A DNA stretch of 64,000 nt. Source: DT-110 sp030148525. GTDB taxonomy: Bacteria > Bacteroidota > Bacteroidia > Chitinophagales > Saprospiraceae. The stretch lies in NCBI GenBank assembly GCA_965227445.1, contig OZ245751.1, forward strand, positions 5,580,001 through 5,644,000. Direction: 5' to 3'. Both the position numbers and the translations under genes were made by a program. The notes below the pieces were generated by a model. It did not search any database. It saw nothing but the letters and a program-made list of their open reading frames with translations, and was not told where the DNA came from. Below are positions 8,239 through 16,865 of the stretch, piece by piece (positions within the stretch are counted from its first letter, which is position 1; each line of letters opens with the position of its first letter).

Positions 8239-8735
8239 GCAGCGAACCGGATCAGGCGCTGTTAGCACCCGGAAAACTGATAGAGGAAGAGGTAACTCCT
8301 GACCGATCCTACGCCCGGTTTCGTAGTGAACGTCCCGGCAAATTATCGCTGGGTTTCCTGTCGGGACGGTTCCGGAAGTCGGTAGCTGATAATTCCCTGG
8401 TGCCCATCGTACAGGAACGCCTCGAACGGGTGCTCCTGCACGAAACCACTTTTGACGGGGTGCAGATCCGGAATGAACGGAAGGGGATTTCCACACTCGA
8501 CATGCAACTTTCCTTCACCAAACACGATGAAAATGATCCAAATTACCAGGGAGCAGCGGAATGGTTGGAAATCGAAGCATTCGATGAGGATGAAAAACCG
8601 ATTGCCCGGCATCGCTGGTGGTTATCGCCCGGACAACACCGGCTCGAATGGGACGTACCCGATGCAACCGTACGTATCGTTTTGGATCCCAATCTATTAC
8701 TCCTGGAAAAGGATAGATCCGATAACACCTTTTGA
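8163..8735 (+). pseudogene. Continuation of the frameshifted gene at 7807; soluble C-terminal part
   Basis: This stretch is open from 8028 to 8735 in a frame different from that of 7807-8238. Its first in-frame ATG is too far inside to be a natural start; 8400 (GTG) is the first plausible one. The sequence runs from a membrane helix into a soluble domain: QERLERVLLHETTFDG, then a beta-rich segment ending WLSPGQHRLEWDVP and VRIVLDPNLLLLEKDRSDN. That ending resembles the last domain of M1-peptidase-like membrane proteins of this phylum, a tentative comparison. Joined to 7807 it would give about 308 residues. Confidence 0.45.
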
Positions 8736-8875
8736 CTGGATTAGTGCGTATAAAATCAACCATTTGGCCACCACAACATTAGTGTGAAAGTCAAATGACA
8801 ACTATTTAAATAAAATCATTTTCTATGTTTTAAAAGTGTTGGTAAAAAATACCGTTTGGTATGGTATGTACATTT

Positions 8876-9015
8876 ACGTGAGGTTGACTGGCTGGCCTGT
8901 TGTTAATCGACTGAATGTTACAACCTCCCGTTGTATTTGGTAAAGAGTATTAGGTAGTAGGATCCGCTTTAATCCTAATACCCTCTACGTACTACCCAGT
9001 ACCGGGAGGCTGGGC
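8876..9015 (+). repeat. Three-hairpin repeat (family 2), copy 1, right end truncated
   Basis: It shows the same order as the copies at 22788 and 35734. The left hairpin is GAGGTTG (8880-8886) with CAACCTC (8921-8927). The middle hairpin is GTATTAGG with CCTAATAC. The right terminus is TACCGGGAGGCTGGGC. The second arm of the right hairpin is missing, and sequence of a T9SS-exported protein begins just after it. This repeat fills most of the otherwise geneless stretch 8736-9020; the remainder is A/T-rich without recognisable features. Confidence 0.7.
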
Positions 9016-9020
9016 TATGA

Positions 9021-9464
9021 CAATCATCACTTTACGCAATTGATCCGGACGTATTGGAGGGCTTACGCATCATTAACAATAGATCATTGTCAACCTGTGC
9101 TATTTTGAGTATTTGTCGATATCTCGAACGATCCGCAAAGCCTCGCAGTATTTTTGGAAACGCTCCGGATTGCAATTCCCCGGAAGAGATCCAGGATAAA
9201 TGCAGCAGAGTGACAACCGCTGTTACCGACCCAATCGAATCCCCGATTCACATCCTCCCCAACCCGGCCACTGAACTGCTCCAGCTATCCATTCAGCAGC
9301 CGGGCCGACTTCGTATTTTTTCAACCTCTGGTCAGTTGCAACTGGATCAGGTCTATCAGCCGAATCAGCCTGTTTCTATTGAGCGGTTGCCCGCGGGTAT
9401 GTACGTGGCGAGGCTCACCACCACTCAGGGAGGAAGCTATGCGGGCCGGTTTGTTAAGCAGTAG
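9021..9464 (+). pseudogene. C-terminal remnant of a T9SS-exported protein
   Basis: The frame opens at 9021, right after a repeat, without a credible start codon (a TTG at 9054 is the first option). The N-terminal third reads GLRIINNRSLSTCAILSICRYL and NAPDCNSPEEIQ, like the closing segment of leucine-rich or receptor-L-type domains in surface proteins of this phylum. Residues from about 70 on form a type IX secretion sorting domain: HILPNPATELLQLSI, then GQLQLDQVYQ, LPAGMYVARLTT and the closing GRFVKQ. The exported domain and signal peptide are gone, so this is a fragment and probably not expressed. Confidence 0.75.
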
Positions 9465-9510
9465 GTAGAGGCTTCGCGGATCAAGATTCGGTATTCCGGG
9501 CATGATCCTG

Positions 9511-9885
9511 GTCGGTCCGGTAGTGCCGCGGTTCAACATTATTTATTCTTCGAAGAGAACGCAATCTTATATTCCGTACCTGACGGCACGGTTTTTTCTT
9601 GTCCGATTGTAATTTCTACCCATATCTGGTCCCTAACGGGACCCATGCAGGAGCCCCTTTAGGGGGCAGAATATGGGTAGAAACGAAAAAGTTGACGAGC
9701 GTGCCGTTATACCGACAACGAAGTGGTTTGGAACACCAAACCACTTCGAGTCGAGTATATACTCGCGTGAAAAGGTTTGGGCTTTGCCAAACCTTTTCGG
9801 AAGCGGTATAGGTACGCAATGTGTTCGGCCTCCAAAGGACCAATCGGCTTTAATGATTATTGAACCGCGGCACTAGAGGACCGAC
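9511..9885. repeat. Nested inverted-repeat structure enclosing a family-1 repeat
   Basis: Arms at 9511-9536 and 9860-9885 are complementary at 24 of 26 positions. They share GTCGGTCC and the uninterrupted TAGTGCCGCGGTTCAA. Inside, TTTCTACCCATAT and ATATGGGTAGAAA (about 9616-9685) form a second hairpin around shorter GGTCCC/GGGACC and GCCCC/GGGGGC stems, and ACGGCACG pairs with CGTGCCGT outside it. The family-1 copy at 9708-9810 occupies the right part. No coding sequence is evident. This accounts for the geneless region 9465-9898. Confidence 0.7.
9708..9810 (-). repeat. Cloverleaf repeat (family 1), full copy B
   Basis: A 103-bp copy in reverse orientation relative to the other copies. Its termini are TATACCG and CGGTATA. 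The arm GAAGTGGTTTGG / CCAAACCACTTC, the palindrome GAGTATATACTC and a perfect 12-bp arm GAAAAGGTTTGG / CCAAACCTTTTC follow in order. It is the best-formed copy in the window. Confidence 0.9.
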
Positions 9886-9898
9886 TTCCATATACGGC

Positions 9899-10930
9899 TC
9901 AAATTTTATCCACGTACGACCCCAACAGTGCCAATTGATTCCTGGCCCGGTCCAGATTTTGTGTCCCGTAGGCGACCGGGTAATACACATCGCCGGCAAG
10001 GTAATCGTTGAAAAAGCGGATGGCTTGTTCCAGGATGATCCAGATGGGGCCTTTATCGAGCTCGTCGGCTTCTTTTTGCGAAAGCAGGGTACCCAGGCCG
10101 CTGATAAATCCACTCCGCACCTCCCTCAGGTACTCCTCGTTGATGGCCACCTGACCGGTATCGGCTTCGTCTTCCGGGGCCGTGGCGCACACGGATCGTA
10201 CCAGATCTCCGTAATCCGTCAGCAGCGTACCGGGCATGATGGTATCCCAATCGATCACGGCAATAAGGTGATCGGTGCCTTCCTCAAAGAGCATATTGCC
10301 CAGTTTGGGATCGTTATGGACATTGCGAACGGGTAAGCCTTTCGGCAAAAGGGGACGCAGCTCCTCCCAGTGTTCCTGCAGTTGTGACCAGATGTCCGAT
10401 GTTTCCAACAGGCGATCCGGCTGCTTCGCTACCGTATCGGTAAGCTGTTGCCACCGCTGGTCGATATCGTGGAAGCCGGGAATAGTTTCCCAAAGGGGTT
10501 CGGGAATCGCCCGGTTGAGGGTACGCAAAAACTGTCCGGCGGCCCGCCCGGCATCAAAAGCCATATGCTCGTTGGCACAACGGTCGATGGTATAGGTATC
10601 CAACAGGAATTCCTGCAGGCGCCAGATCGAACCGTCCTGCGAGCGGTGCAGCAATTCCTGGAGCGGATCGGTATATAAACGCGGGTAGCGCAGGCCCGAC
10701 GCCTCCCGTGGCAGTGCCCGGTGCAAGGCATTGGTATTAAAGGCCAGTGCGTCCAAACGCGAAAAAACCTGCTGGTTGATCCGCTGCAACACGTACGCAT
10801 CACCCCCGGAATCCAGCAGCTTCCAGCTTCCGTGAATATGCCCGGAGGTAAGGGTCCGTATCTTACGGATATCCCGGCCCGGCCGGAAAGCCGAAAATAC
10901 CGGTTGAAGGTCGTTCAGATCTATCCCCAC
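9899..10930 (-). CDS. Phosphotransferase-family sugar kinase, NahK-like (N-acetylhexosamine 1-kinase)
   Basis: A 343-residue aminoglycoside/choline-kinase-fold protein. The catalytic loop is VHNDPKLGNML (Brenner-type HxDxxxxN) and the metal-binding aspartates are in VIDWDTIMPGTLLTDYGD. The VHND-K-x-x-N followed by IDxDTxMPG pattern matches NahK, which phosphorylates GalNAc or GlcNAc at C1. The gene overlaps the upstream nucleotidyltransferase gene by 10 bp. An anomeric kinase followed by a sugar-1-phosphate nucleotidyltransferase is a complete salvage route to a UDP-sugar. The exact hexosamine is inferred. An antibiotic-resistance role is unlikely. Confidence 0.8.
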   Translation of the reverse strand: MGIDLNDLQPVFSAFRPGRDIRKIRTLTSGHIHGSWKLLDSGGDAYVLQRINQQVFSRLDALAFNTNALHRALPREASGLRYPRLYTDPLQELLHRSQDGSIWRLQEFLLDTYTIDRCANEHMAFDAGRAAGQFLRTLNRAIPEPLWETIPGFHDIDQRWQQLTDTVAKQPDRLLETSDIWSQLQEHWEELRPLLPKGLPVRNVHNDPKLGNMLFEEGTDHLIAVIDWDTIMPGTLLTDYGDLVRSVCATAPEDEADTGQVAINEEYLREVRSGFISGLGTLLSQKEADELDKGPIWIILEQAIRFFNDYLAGDVYYPVAYGTQNLDRARNQLALLGSYVDKI

Positions 10931-11820
10931 AGCGGTCGCGGATATTTGCCGGCCTCCTGCAACTGCCGGAAAGCCCGTTGGACCATGGGTTTGTCTTCCT
11001 GGTAGGTGACCCCGTACCAGCGGGCATCGGTGGAGAGCACCGATAGTTTTACCAAGTCCTCCTGAATGAGGCGATTCACGATCAGCGGAATGTAGAACTC
11101 GGCCCGCGGCTGGTCGCGGTTATCTTTTACAAACTGAATAAAATCTTCTCGTAAGTATTCAAATACATTCGGGTGAAAGCCCCAAAAGTTCATGGATACC
11201 AGGGTGTCTTCTTCCAGTGTACCGGTTTCGTCCGGATCTTCGAAGGTGATTCCGTCGGGCGTTCGCTGGATCTTGTGGCGTTCTACTACCGTAGTCAGGT
11301 TGCCATCGGCATCCGTTTCGCAGACGCCCCGGTTCACGTGTCCGGCATCGGATAGCGTATTCCCCATACGGTAGGCGACCATGGCGTAATTGGTGGGCGA
11401 ACAATCGTCGCGGAGGAAATCGGCTACTACCTGAAAGCTGTCGATACCGTAGTAGTCATCGGCATTGATCACCGCGAAGGGCTCCTGAATCTGATCACGG
11501 GCCACCAGTACGGCGTGGCCGGTTCCCCAGGGTTTTTCCCGCTCGGGAATATCGTCTACTCCTTCGATGGGCGTGTTGATCTCCTGAAAGGCATAACGGA
11601 CCTCGATTTGATCGGAAAATTGATCACCGATCTTCTCTTTGAAAGCATCTTCGATACTCTCGCGGATCACAAAAACCACCTTACCGAAGCCGGCCCGAAT
11701 GGCATCGTAGATGGAGTATTCGATCAGTGCTTCGCCATCGGGGCCCAGGGCATCGACTTGTTTGAGGCCGCCGTAGCGACTGCCCATACCCGCCGCCAGG
11801 ATCAAGAGGGTTGGTTTCAT
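10921..11820 (-). CDS. Sugar-1-phosphate nucleotidyltransferase
   Basis: This 299-residue protein has the nucleotidyltransferase signature LAAGMGSRYGGLKQ at residues 7-20, the metal-binding NADDYYG near 117-123 and the middle segment WGTGHAVLVARD. It joins a sugar 1-phosphate to a nucleoside triphosphate to give a sugar nucleotide. Translational overlap with the NahK-like kinase downstream suggests that it uses that kinase's product, probably an N-acetylhexosamine 1-phosphate. Base choice (UTP or another) cannot be read from sequence. The long inverted repeat at 11842-11946 lies just upstream of the start. Confidence 0.87.
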   Translation of the reverse strand: MKPTLLILAAGMGSRYGGLKQVDALGPDGEALIEYSIYDAIRAGFGKVVFVIRESIEDAFKEKIGDQFSDQIEVRYAFQEINTPIEGVDDIPEREKPWGTGHAVLVARDQIQEPFAVINADDYYGIDSFQVVADFLRDDCSPTNYAMVAYRMGNTLSDAGHVNRGVCETDADGNLTTVVERHKIQRTPDGITFEDPDETGTLEEDTLVSMNFWGFHPNVFEYLREDFIQFVKDNRDQPRAEFYIPLIVNRLIQEDLVKLSVLSTDARWYGVTYQEDKPMVQRAFRQLQEAGKYPRPLWG

Positions 11821-11841
11821 ATGTGGTACAGTTTGGTGGTT

Positions 11842-11946
11842 CTTAGTACACTATAACCTAAGTAACTTTGATTTATGGCTGTGCCTTGTCTTTTGCCAAA
11901 ATGCCCTACCCATACTCTCAAATAACTTAGATTACAGTGTACTTAG
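11842..11946. repeat. Long inverted repeat upstream of the nucleotidyltransferase gene
   Basis: Arms at 11842-11865 and 11923-11946 are complementary at 20 of 24 positions (the core AGTACACT pairs with AGTGTACT) and are separated by 57 bp. It sits 22 bp before the - strand start of the nucleotidyltransferase, so a leader structure or operator is possible. Confidence 0.5.
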
Positions 11947-12038
11947 GAATGGCGTGAAGGTAATGAATATGGTCTTTAGAAGATGCCAGAGCGGGGACTT
12001 TAGATGGTTTGTGTTCTTAATTTTTATGGCATTGCGCT

Positions 12039-12180
12039 TGACCGCGTCGAGCGTGGTGCGTGGGAGACGGGAGGGACTGCAGTGACTCGAGCGACTAAAG
12101 AGAATTCGAGATTCCGCAGCTTTGCTCCTGACCGCGTCGAGCATCGAGCATTGAGCACTGATCATTAAGCACTGAACACT
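12039..12180. repeat. Short direct repeats downstream of the GH109-like gene
   Basis: TGACCGCGTCGAGC occurs at 12039-12052 and again at 12129-12142. It is followed by degenerate tandem copies of a GAGCAYTGA-like unit to about 12180. These abut the 3' end of the oxidoreductase gene. No ORF is supported in 11947-12191. Confidence 0.55.
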
Positions 12181-12191
12181 ATAATTCCATC

Positions 12192-13589
12192 CTAAAACGC
12201 ATCATCCAGGGCAAACACGGGCTGGCGGTGCATCCAGCGGCCGCGGGTGAAATCCGGAAAAACCACCGGCTGACTGCCCAGACGGATAGACTCTTCGCTC
12301 ATGGGTGTGATAGCCATCCAGGTGGCGGCATCGTATACATCGATGGGGGCGGGCTGGGCGGCCTTTACACTTTCCACGAAGGCGTGGAGCAGGAAGTAAT
12401 CCATACCGCCGTGACCGGCACCGCTGGCTTCGGATTCGTAGCGCTTCCAGAGCGGGTGATCGTACTTTTCCAGGTACGAGGCCGCTGCTTCCCACTGGTG
12501 GGAGGGGCTGGTGCCTTCGATATGGAGGGAGGAATTCACATCCATCCACAAGCCTTTGGTACCCTGCACGCGGAAGCCCAGCGAATAGGGGCGCGGCAAG
12601 TTTGTATCGTGATGCATCACGATGGTTTCGCCCTTGGCGGTGCGCAGCATGGTAGTCACCTTATCGCCCAGTGAAAACTCGACATCGGCATTGGGGTGAT
12701 TGGGTCCGCCTTTTTCGTGGTTAACGATATAGTCGTGCAGACCACGGGATTTGGACGACATACTCGTGAGGTGCGTGAGGCGGTTCCCGCGGTTGAGGTT
12801 GGTGTAGTGGGCCACCGGACCGATCCCGTGGGTGGGATACAGATCGCCATTGCGGTGCACCGAGTGCCAGGTGCGCCAGCGGGCTTCACTGAATGCTTCG
12901 TCGCCAAACTTGACACCGCTATTGTAGGCCGTTTCTCCGTCGTTGAATTTGACACCCCGCAAGTCGTGCTGGTAGCCGCATTCCAGATGTACCATTTCGC
13001 CAAATAAGCCCTGGCGTACCATATTCAGGACGGCCATCACGTCGCGGCGGTAGCACACATTCTCCAGGAAGAATAAATGCGTCCCGGTCTCTTCGTGGGT
13101 GCGCACCAATTCCCAGCATTCATCAAGACTGAAGGCTCCGCACACTTCAACTCCGGTGTATACTCCTGCTTTCATGGCTGCTACTGCCATCTCGGTGTGC
13201 CAGCGCCAGGGAGTGGCAATAATGACGGCATCCAGCTCCTCTTCCTCGAGCATGCGCAGGTAATCGTGAGGCCCCTGATCGTAAATGGTGGGTTTGATCT
13301 TGGCTTTTTTCCTGGTCAGAATGTTCTGGGTACGCTCGATCATGCGGGGATCGATATCACAGATGGCAACCACTTCGACGTCGGACCGGTTGAGGGCCAG
13401 GCTCACGTGTCCCTGGCCTCGTAGTCCGGTACCGATGAAGCCCATACGGATGACATCTTTAGGTGAGGAGAGCGTCTTTTTTGCTTTTGTTTTAGCGTAT
13501 CCTTGTGAGGAAGGGATGGCTAAGGCCGCACCGGCCATGGCAGATTTTTGGAGAAAATCGCGGCGGTTTACATCTTTTTTCCTGGGCAT
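12192..13589 (-). CDS. Gfo/Idh/MocA-fold glycosidase, GH109-like (alpha-N-acetylgalactosaminidase)
   Basis: A 465-residue protein with a twin-arginine-like leader (NRRDFLQKSAMAGAALAIP), then a Rossmann domain beginning IRMGFIGTGLRGQGHV. The dinucleotide domain covers about residues 45-180, and the C-terminal alpha/beta domain ends GRWMHRQPVFALDD. The GxRGxGHV start, THGIGPVAHY and the closing W-M-H-R-x-P-V-F-A-L motif are typical of GH109 enzymes, which remove alpha-GalNAc by an NAD-dependent redox mechanism. The leader predicts export. The kinase and nucleotidyltransferase downstream fit salvage of the released sugar. A plain oxidoreductase is the alternative. Confidence 0.82.
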   Translation of the reverse strand: MPRKKDVNRRDFLQKSAMAGAALAIPSSQGYAKTKAKKTLSSPKDVIRMGFIGTGLRGQGHVSLALNRSDVEVVAICDIDPRMIERTQNILTRKKAKIKPTIYDQGPHDYLRMLEEEELDAVIIATPWRWHTEMAVAAMKAGVYTGVEVCGAFSLDECWELVRTHEETGTHLFFLENVCYRRDVMAVLNMVRQGLFGEMVHLECGYQHDLRGVKFNDGETAYNSGVKFGDEAFSEARWRTWHSVHRNGDLYPTHGIGPVAHYTNLNRGNRLTHLTSMSSKSRGLHDYIVNHEKGGPNHPNADVEFSLGDKVTTMLRTAKGETIVMHHDTNLPRPYSLGFRVQGTKGLWMDVNSSLHIEGTSPSHQWEAAASYLEKYDHPLWKRYESEASGAGHGGMDYFLLHAFVESVKAAQPAPIDVYDAATWMAITPMSEESIRLGSQPVVFPDFTRGRWMHRQPVFALDDAF

Positions 13590-13647
13590 ACTAATCCTGA
13601 TTTTTCAGGGAAGATAATAAACCTGCAGAAATCTTTTTGGCGTAAGC

Positions 13648-14352
13648 CTACAACACAATGGGTGATTCCCCGGCTGATTTCCGTTTTTTACGTTCCCGCA
13701 TTTGATACACCAACTCTTCCACTTCGCGCTCTGCCAGCCAGCGGTTGTACAGGAACCCACCGATCAGGATCAGGCATGCCAGAACGAACAGGGAATTTCG
13801 CGACATCTCCACTACCGGCGTATGCATATCGTAGAAGGGCCGCACGAACAGGACTTCGACCGCAATGACGAGTGCCGTGAGCAACAACATAAATACGCTG
13901 GTAGCACGAAAGGTATTGACTAAACGGGGCCGGCAACGGCGAATGCATTTTTTCAGGAAACGAATAGCATAGGGCTCGTAGGGATCCATGCGCACCAACT
14001 GTCGCAAGATGATCTGCGCCTTTTTGAATTGATGGGTATTAAACAGGGAAGCAGCCTTTTTAAAGAGGGACTGCCTGAACAGATCTTTTCCTTCAAATTC
14101 GTAGATATTGTGAGCCACTGCTGCTTCCACCACGTGGTCTACCAACAGTAAATGCTTGCGATAGGCACCTATTTCAAACAGGGCATTGACGTAGCAAATA
14201 AGCATATCAATGGATTCCTCCTCGCTATTGAGGTCGCGAATTTTCGTTTCGTTTTTTTCGTAGAAGCGTACCAGATCGCGGTACGATCGCGGATCGATCG
14301 ATTTAAATTCCCGGTACAGGGGGGAATAGTATGTGGAGCGATAGGTAGCCAT
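13648..14352 (-). CDS. Membrane protein with helical repeats, function unknown
   Basis: I do not recognise this 234-residue protein. I start it at ATG 14352 (MATYRSTYYSPLYREF), because the 19 codons upstream look unlike a conserved N-terminus. Residues 20-150 are helical and TPR-like (LFNTHQFKKAQIILRQLVRMDP). Two membrane helices follow, FMLLLTALVIAVEVLFV and SLFVLACLILIGGFLY, then a charged coiled-coil tail rich in Glu, Arg and Lys. The gene follows nadK on the same strand and may be its transcription partner. Confidence 0.7.
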   Translation of the reverse strand: MATYRSTYYSPLYREFKSIDPRSYRDLVRFYEKNETKIRDLNSEEESIDMLICYVNALFEIGAYRKHLLLVDHVVEAAVAHNIYEFEGKDLFRQSLFKKAASLFNTHQFKKAQIILRQLVRMDPYEPYAIRFLKKCIRRCRPRLVNTFRATSVFMLLLTALVIAVEVLFVRPFYDMHTPVVEMSRNSLFVLACLILIGGFLYNRWLAEREVEELVYQMRERKKRKSAGESPIVL

Positions 14353-14418
14353 GGTAATTATGTTGTCCAGGACTTGGGTAACACAGAAATCTGGATTTTG
14401 CTTACGCAAAACAGGTTT

Positions 14419-15303
14419 TTAATGATTTCGGGTATCGATACCCCAGGTCAGCTTATCCCGGATGGTCTCGAGGAAGCCATAATCGGGCAGTTGGATAATC
14501 CGCACCGCAAAATCGTTGCGGCGCACAGCCAGATGGTGTGCGGAGGTTATGGTTTCGAAGCGGGAATCCAGGGTGCAGAGAAAGTTCTCGGCCCGTCCCT
14601 CAATGTCGAAAGAAATGATGGCATCGTCGGAAATAACGACCGGTCGTACATTCAGGTTATGGGGAGCAACGGGTGTGATCACAAAGTTACCCGAATCGGG
14701 AAAGATGATGGGGCCGCCACAACTGAGGCTGTAGCCCGTGGATCCGGTAGGTGTAGCCACGATAATGCCGTCGGCCCAGTAAGAATTGAGGTAGGCACCG
14801 TTGATATAGGTGTGAATGGTGATCATGGAAGAGGTATCGCGCTTCAGAATGGTACAATCGTTCAGGGCGAAACGAATATCTCCAAACAAGGGCAGGTTTG
14901 ACTCCAGGTACAATAAACTGCGTTCGGTAACGGTGTACCGCCCTTTTTTCAGGCAGGAAATAGCCTCCGGAATCCGTCTCTTTTCGATACTGGCCAGAAA
15001 GCCGAGACGTCCAAGATTGATACCCACTATCGGTACCTTGGCATCGCGTACGTGGGTAACGGCATTCAGGATAGTTCCGTCACCACCCAGGGCGATAAAA
15101 AAGTCGAATTTTTTAATGGAAAAATCGATATAGCTTTCAAAGACGCCTACGGGTTCCTGAAAGGTGATGCGCTCGCGGATTTGGTCGAGGTAAGGCCCGT
15201 ATACATAGGTGGTTATCCCCTCTTCGTGCAAAGCGTCGAACAAGCGCTGAACATGCGGCAAATCTTTTTCTTTCGCCAACTTGCTGAAGACGACGACCTG
15301 CAT
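14419..15303 (-). CDS. nadK: NAD kinase
   Basis: A 294-residue ATP-NAD kinase making NADP. The catalytic GGDGT motif is at residues 73-77, followed by GINLGRLGFLA and the glycine-rich PTGSTGYSLSCGGP that forms the NAD site. The length is typical. Its ATG overlaps the stop codon of the upstream outer-membrane barrel gene (TAATG), which indicates translational coupling. Confidence 0.96.
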   Translation of the reverse strand: MQVVVFSKLAKEKDLPHVQRLFDALHEEGITTYVYGPYLDQIRERITFQEPVGVFESYIDFSIKKFDFFIALGGDGTILNAVTHVRDAKVPIVGINLGRLGFLASIEKRRIPEAISCLKKGRYTVTERSLLYLESNLPLFGDIRFALNDCTILKRDTSSMITIHTYINGAYLNSYWADGIIVATPTGSTGYSLSCGGPIIFPDSGNFVITPVAPHNLNVRPVVISDDAIISFDIEGRAENFLCTLDSRFETITSAHHLAVRRNDFAVRIIQLPDYGFLETIRDKLTWGIDTRNH

Positions 15304-16700
15304 TAAATATTGGTATTAAATTGAAAAAAGACCCCTGTTTCGCCGTACTGATTGATGCTGTACTGAATGCGAAAGGCCATATCGTAAAAGAACACCAGAT
15401 CGAGACCAGGTCCACCGCCCAGTAACCAGCGATTATCGTACGCATTATTACCGGATGAAAATGGATTGTTGACGTAGCCCACATTGGCGTCAGCGGTTAA
15501 ATATAGCCTAAAAGGCATTCTCTTGAAAGCTTCCAGCGGCATGAGTTTTCCAAAGTTGATCTCGCTCGATAGCACCCGGTACCTCAATCCGGAGCGACCA
15601 ATCAACATATCGGGGCCATCTACGATATAATATTCGAAGCCACGCAAGTCGTAATCGCCAAAGCCAATGGCCCGGTTGTCGTTGTAGGGTTGTTGTTGTC
15701 GCAGGATGGAATACTTAACCTGAACCGCCAAATTAGCGTATAGTCTTTTCCCCAGGGGAATATAGGTAAAGTAATCGGCACTCAACGTCAGGCCGTTTCG
15801 GTCACTGAAAAATCCCAGTCCATCTTTTTCCAGTTCCAGCCAGACGTATTCGCCTTCCAGTGGATATCCGCGTACATCGCGGTCGTCGTAGGAAAACTGA
15901 TAATTCAGCCGGAAATACCGTTGGAAAGTCCGTTGTTCCAGAAAGAATTCAGGATTGAGCTCATTAGCAACTTCCGGAATAATTCGGTTCTGGTGAAAGC
16001 CCAGTTCCCAACTGTGTTGGCGCAAGATACCCGCCCGGTAAGTCAGCTGGGCAGAGGCCCTGAATCGAGCGTAGGTAAAGCGTTCATCGTCCCGAAAAAA
16101 CACCTGTTTATTGTCTGCAGTAAGGTAATTGAACTCCCGATTGCGGGCGAAACTGACCTGAGAACGAAGCCCCAGTGTTTCCCGTCGGTTGAGGTATGGC
16201 AGGTTGTAGGAAAGCCGATACAACCGGGTAAAACCGTACGTGAATTTTGCACTAAGCATATCGCGGCGCCCGGTGAGGTTGAGGTGGGTGAAATCAACGC
16301 CAAAATTGACCCGCTGCAGGGAAGCATCGTATTCGTTAAGCCATACATTAAAACTGCGGTCGGCCAAATCGAAATAAGGCAATGGATAAATATACCAGGA
16401 TTCATTGACCGTTACCCGAAGTTGCACGCGGTTGGTCGCACCTTCCCATTCGGTGAATTGGATCTGTACATCGGAGAACAGACGGGTGTTCATCAGGAAA
16501 TCGCGGCTGCGCTTCAGTTCTCCCGTCAGATCGGCCACTGCTACCAGGTCGCCTTTTTTTAGGGGCATTTCGCGCAGGATAACCCGGGTGAGGGTGTGTT
16601 TATTACCCTGCACCAAAATGCTGTCAATGAAAACGGTATCCGTTTGACATACCGCGCATTGTACACCCAGGAAGCAGATGATAGCGACAATAAAGCGCAT
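15303..16700 (-). CDS. BamA/TamA-like outer-membrane protein with one POTRA domain
   Basis: This 465-residue protein starts with a signal peptide (MRFIVAIICFLGVQCAVCQ). It has one POTRA domain at about residues 20-105 (IDSILVQGNKHTLTRVILRE, then FLMNTRLFSDVQIQF). The rest is a beta-barrel with alternating aromatic strands, ending GVFFQFNTNI. Full BamA has five POTRA domains and about 800 residues, so this is a small surface-antigen-fold paralogue, probably inserting or exporting a particular substrate in the outer membrane. It is translationally coupled to nadK. Confidence 0.85.
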   Translation of the reverse strand: MRFIVAIICFLGVQCAVCQTDTVFIDSILVQGNKHTLTRVILREMPLKKGDLVAVADLTGELKRSRDFLMNTRLFSDVQIQFTEWEGATNRVQLRVTVNESWYIYPLPYFDLADRSFNVWLNEYDASLQRVNFGVDFTHLNLTGRRDMLSAKFTYGFTRLYRLSYNLPYLNRRETLGLRSQVSFARNREFNYLTADNKQVFFRDDERFTYARFRASAQLTYRAGILRQHSWELGFHQNRIIPEVANELNPEFFLEQRTFQRYFRLNYQFSYDDRDVRGYPLEGEYVWLELEKDGLGFFSDRNGLTLSADYFTYIPLGKRLYANLAVQVKYSILRQQQPYNDNRAIGFGDYDLRGFEYYIVDGPDMLIGRSGLRYRVLSSEINFGKLMPLEAFKRMPFRLYLTADANVGYVNNPFSSGNNAYDNRWLLGGGPGLDLVFFYDMAFRIQYSINQYGETGVFFQFNTNI

Positions 16701-16865
16701 TAGGCCAATCCTATTCGTGTGAATCCTTTCACTCGACAGAACGGAATCTGTCGATCCAGGTGGGTTAACGTCCCAAATTAATTACACAGTATAACGCATT
16801 AGATACTGATAATCAGCATAGCTGTTGTTAAATACGTGCAAAAATGTCGGGAGATGCGTATTGGC

